Assembly (NCBI RefSeq): GCF_051014685.1
Contig: NW_027478398.1
Location: forward strand, 1,364,001-1,428,000
Source of the DNA: Ptiloglossa arizonensis
Lineage: Eukaryota; Arthropoda; Insecta; Hymenoptera; Colletidae
Direction: 5' to 3'
Length of the DNA stretch: 64,000 bases
Part shown: piece by piece, positions 63,086-64,000 of the stretch
Numbering within the stretch: position 1 is the stretch's first letter
Layout: every line of letters begins with the position of its first letter
Translations under genes and position numbers: made by a program
The notes under the pieces: generated by a model
The model's input: only the letters and a program-made list of their open reading frames with translations
Told to the model about the DNA's origin: nothing
Database searches by the model: none

Positions 63086-64000
63086 TGATGGTTTCTCAAC
63101 CATTCCTTAAATTCAATCTCCCATATCTCGCGAACGAATTGACGAACTCGAGAAATTCCTGCTGCATCAGAAAGTAGAAACTCGCCCGATTACAATGGTG
63201 TTTGTACATTTCCCCTAGGCCATTCCAGTTATAGGTTTCCAGTATCAGACCAGCGAAAATTTTGATGGTTTCTCAAACATTCCGTAATTTCAAACTCCCA
63301 TATCTCGCGAACGGAGTGACGAACTCGAGAAATTCCTGCTGCATCTGAATGTAGAAACTCGCCCGATTACAATGGTGTGTGTACTTGTCCCCTAGGCCAT
63401 TCAAGTTATTGGTTTCGAGTATCAGACTTGCGAACATTTTTATGGTTTCTCAACCATTCCTTAACTTCAAACTCCCATATCTCGCGAACGGATTGAAGAA
63501 CTCGAGAATTTCCTATTGAATCGTAAAGCAGAAACTCGCCCGATTACAACGGTATGTGTATTTTTGCCCTATGCCATAGTAGTTATTGGTTTCGAGTATT
63601 AAACTTGCGAAAATTTTGATGGTTTCTCAACCATTCCTTAATTTCAAACTCCCATATCTCGCGAACGGATTGACGAACTCGAGAAATTCCTGTTACACCT
63701 GAAAGCAGAAACTCGACCAAATACAATGGTGTGTGTACTTTCCCCTAGGTCATTCCAGTTTTTCGTTTCTAGCATCAGAATTGCGAAAATTTTGATGGTT
63801 TCTCAACCATTCCTTAACTTCAAACTCCCATATCTCGCGAACGGATTGACGAACACGAGAAATTCCGGTTGCATCTGGAAGAAGAAACTCTCCCGATTAC
63901 AATGGAGTGTGTACTTTTCCCCTAGGCCATTCCAGTTATTGGTTTCGAGTATCAGACCAGCGAAAATCTTGATGGTTTCTCAACCATTCCTTAACTTCAA
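63086..64000 (+). repeat. Last five monomers and a partial unit
   Basis: The first two units repeat the CTGCTGCATCAGAAAG and GGAGTGACG with CTGAATGTAG pair seen at 60.87-61.10 and 62.61-62.84 kb. The rest are ordinary B and A units, one with a T lost in GTACTTTCCCC near 63741. The array is cut by the window end inside a monomer. Confidence 0.8.

Larger units (their letters stand above)
1..64000 (+). repeat. 177-bp satellite DNA array, head to tail, spanning the whole window
   Basis: A 177-bp unit begins at the CTCGCGA anchor (24, 201, 378, 555, 732, 909 and so on) and continues without interruption to a last anchor at 63834. Both ends are partial units (1-23 and 63834-64000), so the array extends beyond the window on both sides. 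From the anchor, the consensus carries TCGCGA at 2-7, CTCGAG at 21-26, a CTCGCCCG segment near 56-62, CCTAGG at 88-93, a TTTCGAGTATCAG segment near 110-122, AAAATTTT at 130-137 and a hairpin at 139-154. The consensus has 43 C and 33 G in 177 bases. All monomers have the same orientation. This size and organisation are typical of centromeric or pericentromeric satellites in eukaryotes, best known from plants. I cannot name the family or species. No gene, transposon, microsatellite island or RNA gene interrupts it. Confidence 0.98.

Noticed and set aside
1..64000. CRISPR array, because of regular repeats
   Set aside because: There are no short repeats separated by unique spacers. The whole 177-bp unit repeats, and no cas-like gene is present.
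1..64000. Known plant centromere families such as the Arabidopsis 178-bp repeat
   Set aside because: The length is similar, but what I recall of that monomer does not resemble this one. A database search with the consensus would settle the family.
1..64000. Inverted monomers or an array switch point
   Set aside because: All anchors read on the plus strand. I found no unit in the reverse direction.

Overview
The whole 64 kb is one uninterrupted satellite DNA array. A 177-bp monomer (about 43% GC) is repeated head to tail, always in the same orientation, about 361.5 times. I anchored each monomer on its CTCGCGA heptamer or the equivalent variant. The first anchor is at 24 and the last at 63834. 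The 63,810 bp between them equal 361 x 177 minus 87. The indels I could see sum to exactly -87: three 27-bp deletions, one 3-bp and one 2-bp deletion, 13 single-base losses and 12 single-base gains. That leaves no room for a gene, transposon, RNA gene or unique spacer, and I found none on either strand. The open frames of 61-98 codons are satellite read-through: 177 is 59 codons, so a frame persists from one monomer to the next until a recurrent stop.

The organism is a eukaryote. Monomer length close to a nucleosomal repeat, tens of kb of homogeneous array and layered higher-order repeats are typical of centromeric or pericentromeric satellites, of which plant 150-180 bp families are the best-known examples. 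I do not recognise this monomer from a named family, so species and chromosomal location are inference only.

Layout: 1-9 kb has short-range duplications (a 354-bp dimer and a tandem 1,240-bp 7-mer) plus older mosaic copies about 3.9 kb apart. 8.3-15.7 kb is a nearly perfect tandem duplication of a 3,718-bp, 21-monomer block. 15.2-19.1 kb holds a dispersed 7-mer pair. 17.6-25.6 kb is a tandem duplication of a 4,071-bp, 23-monomer block whose second copy has lost one monomer. 25.1-28.4 kb is a 10-mer/9-mer tandem pair. 28.3-33.4 kb has a 22-monomer-offset copy and a nested 5-mer tandem. 33-59 kb is more diverged, with small tandems (2-, 3- and 4-mers) and a network of blocks shared over 10-16 kb. 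59.8-63.1 kb is a tandem 1,743-bp unit containing a distinctive 150-bp truncated monomer.

The monomer carries several short dyads: TCGCGA, CTCGAG, CCTAGG, AAAATTTT and a 6-bp-stem hairpin. It also has a partial match to the CENP-B box pattern. CpG is not depleted. No protein system is present. What is worth studying here is array evolution: repeated segmental duplication at a preferred 21-23 monomer scale, monomer barcodes that let copies be ordered in time, and possible centromere-related DNA structure.
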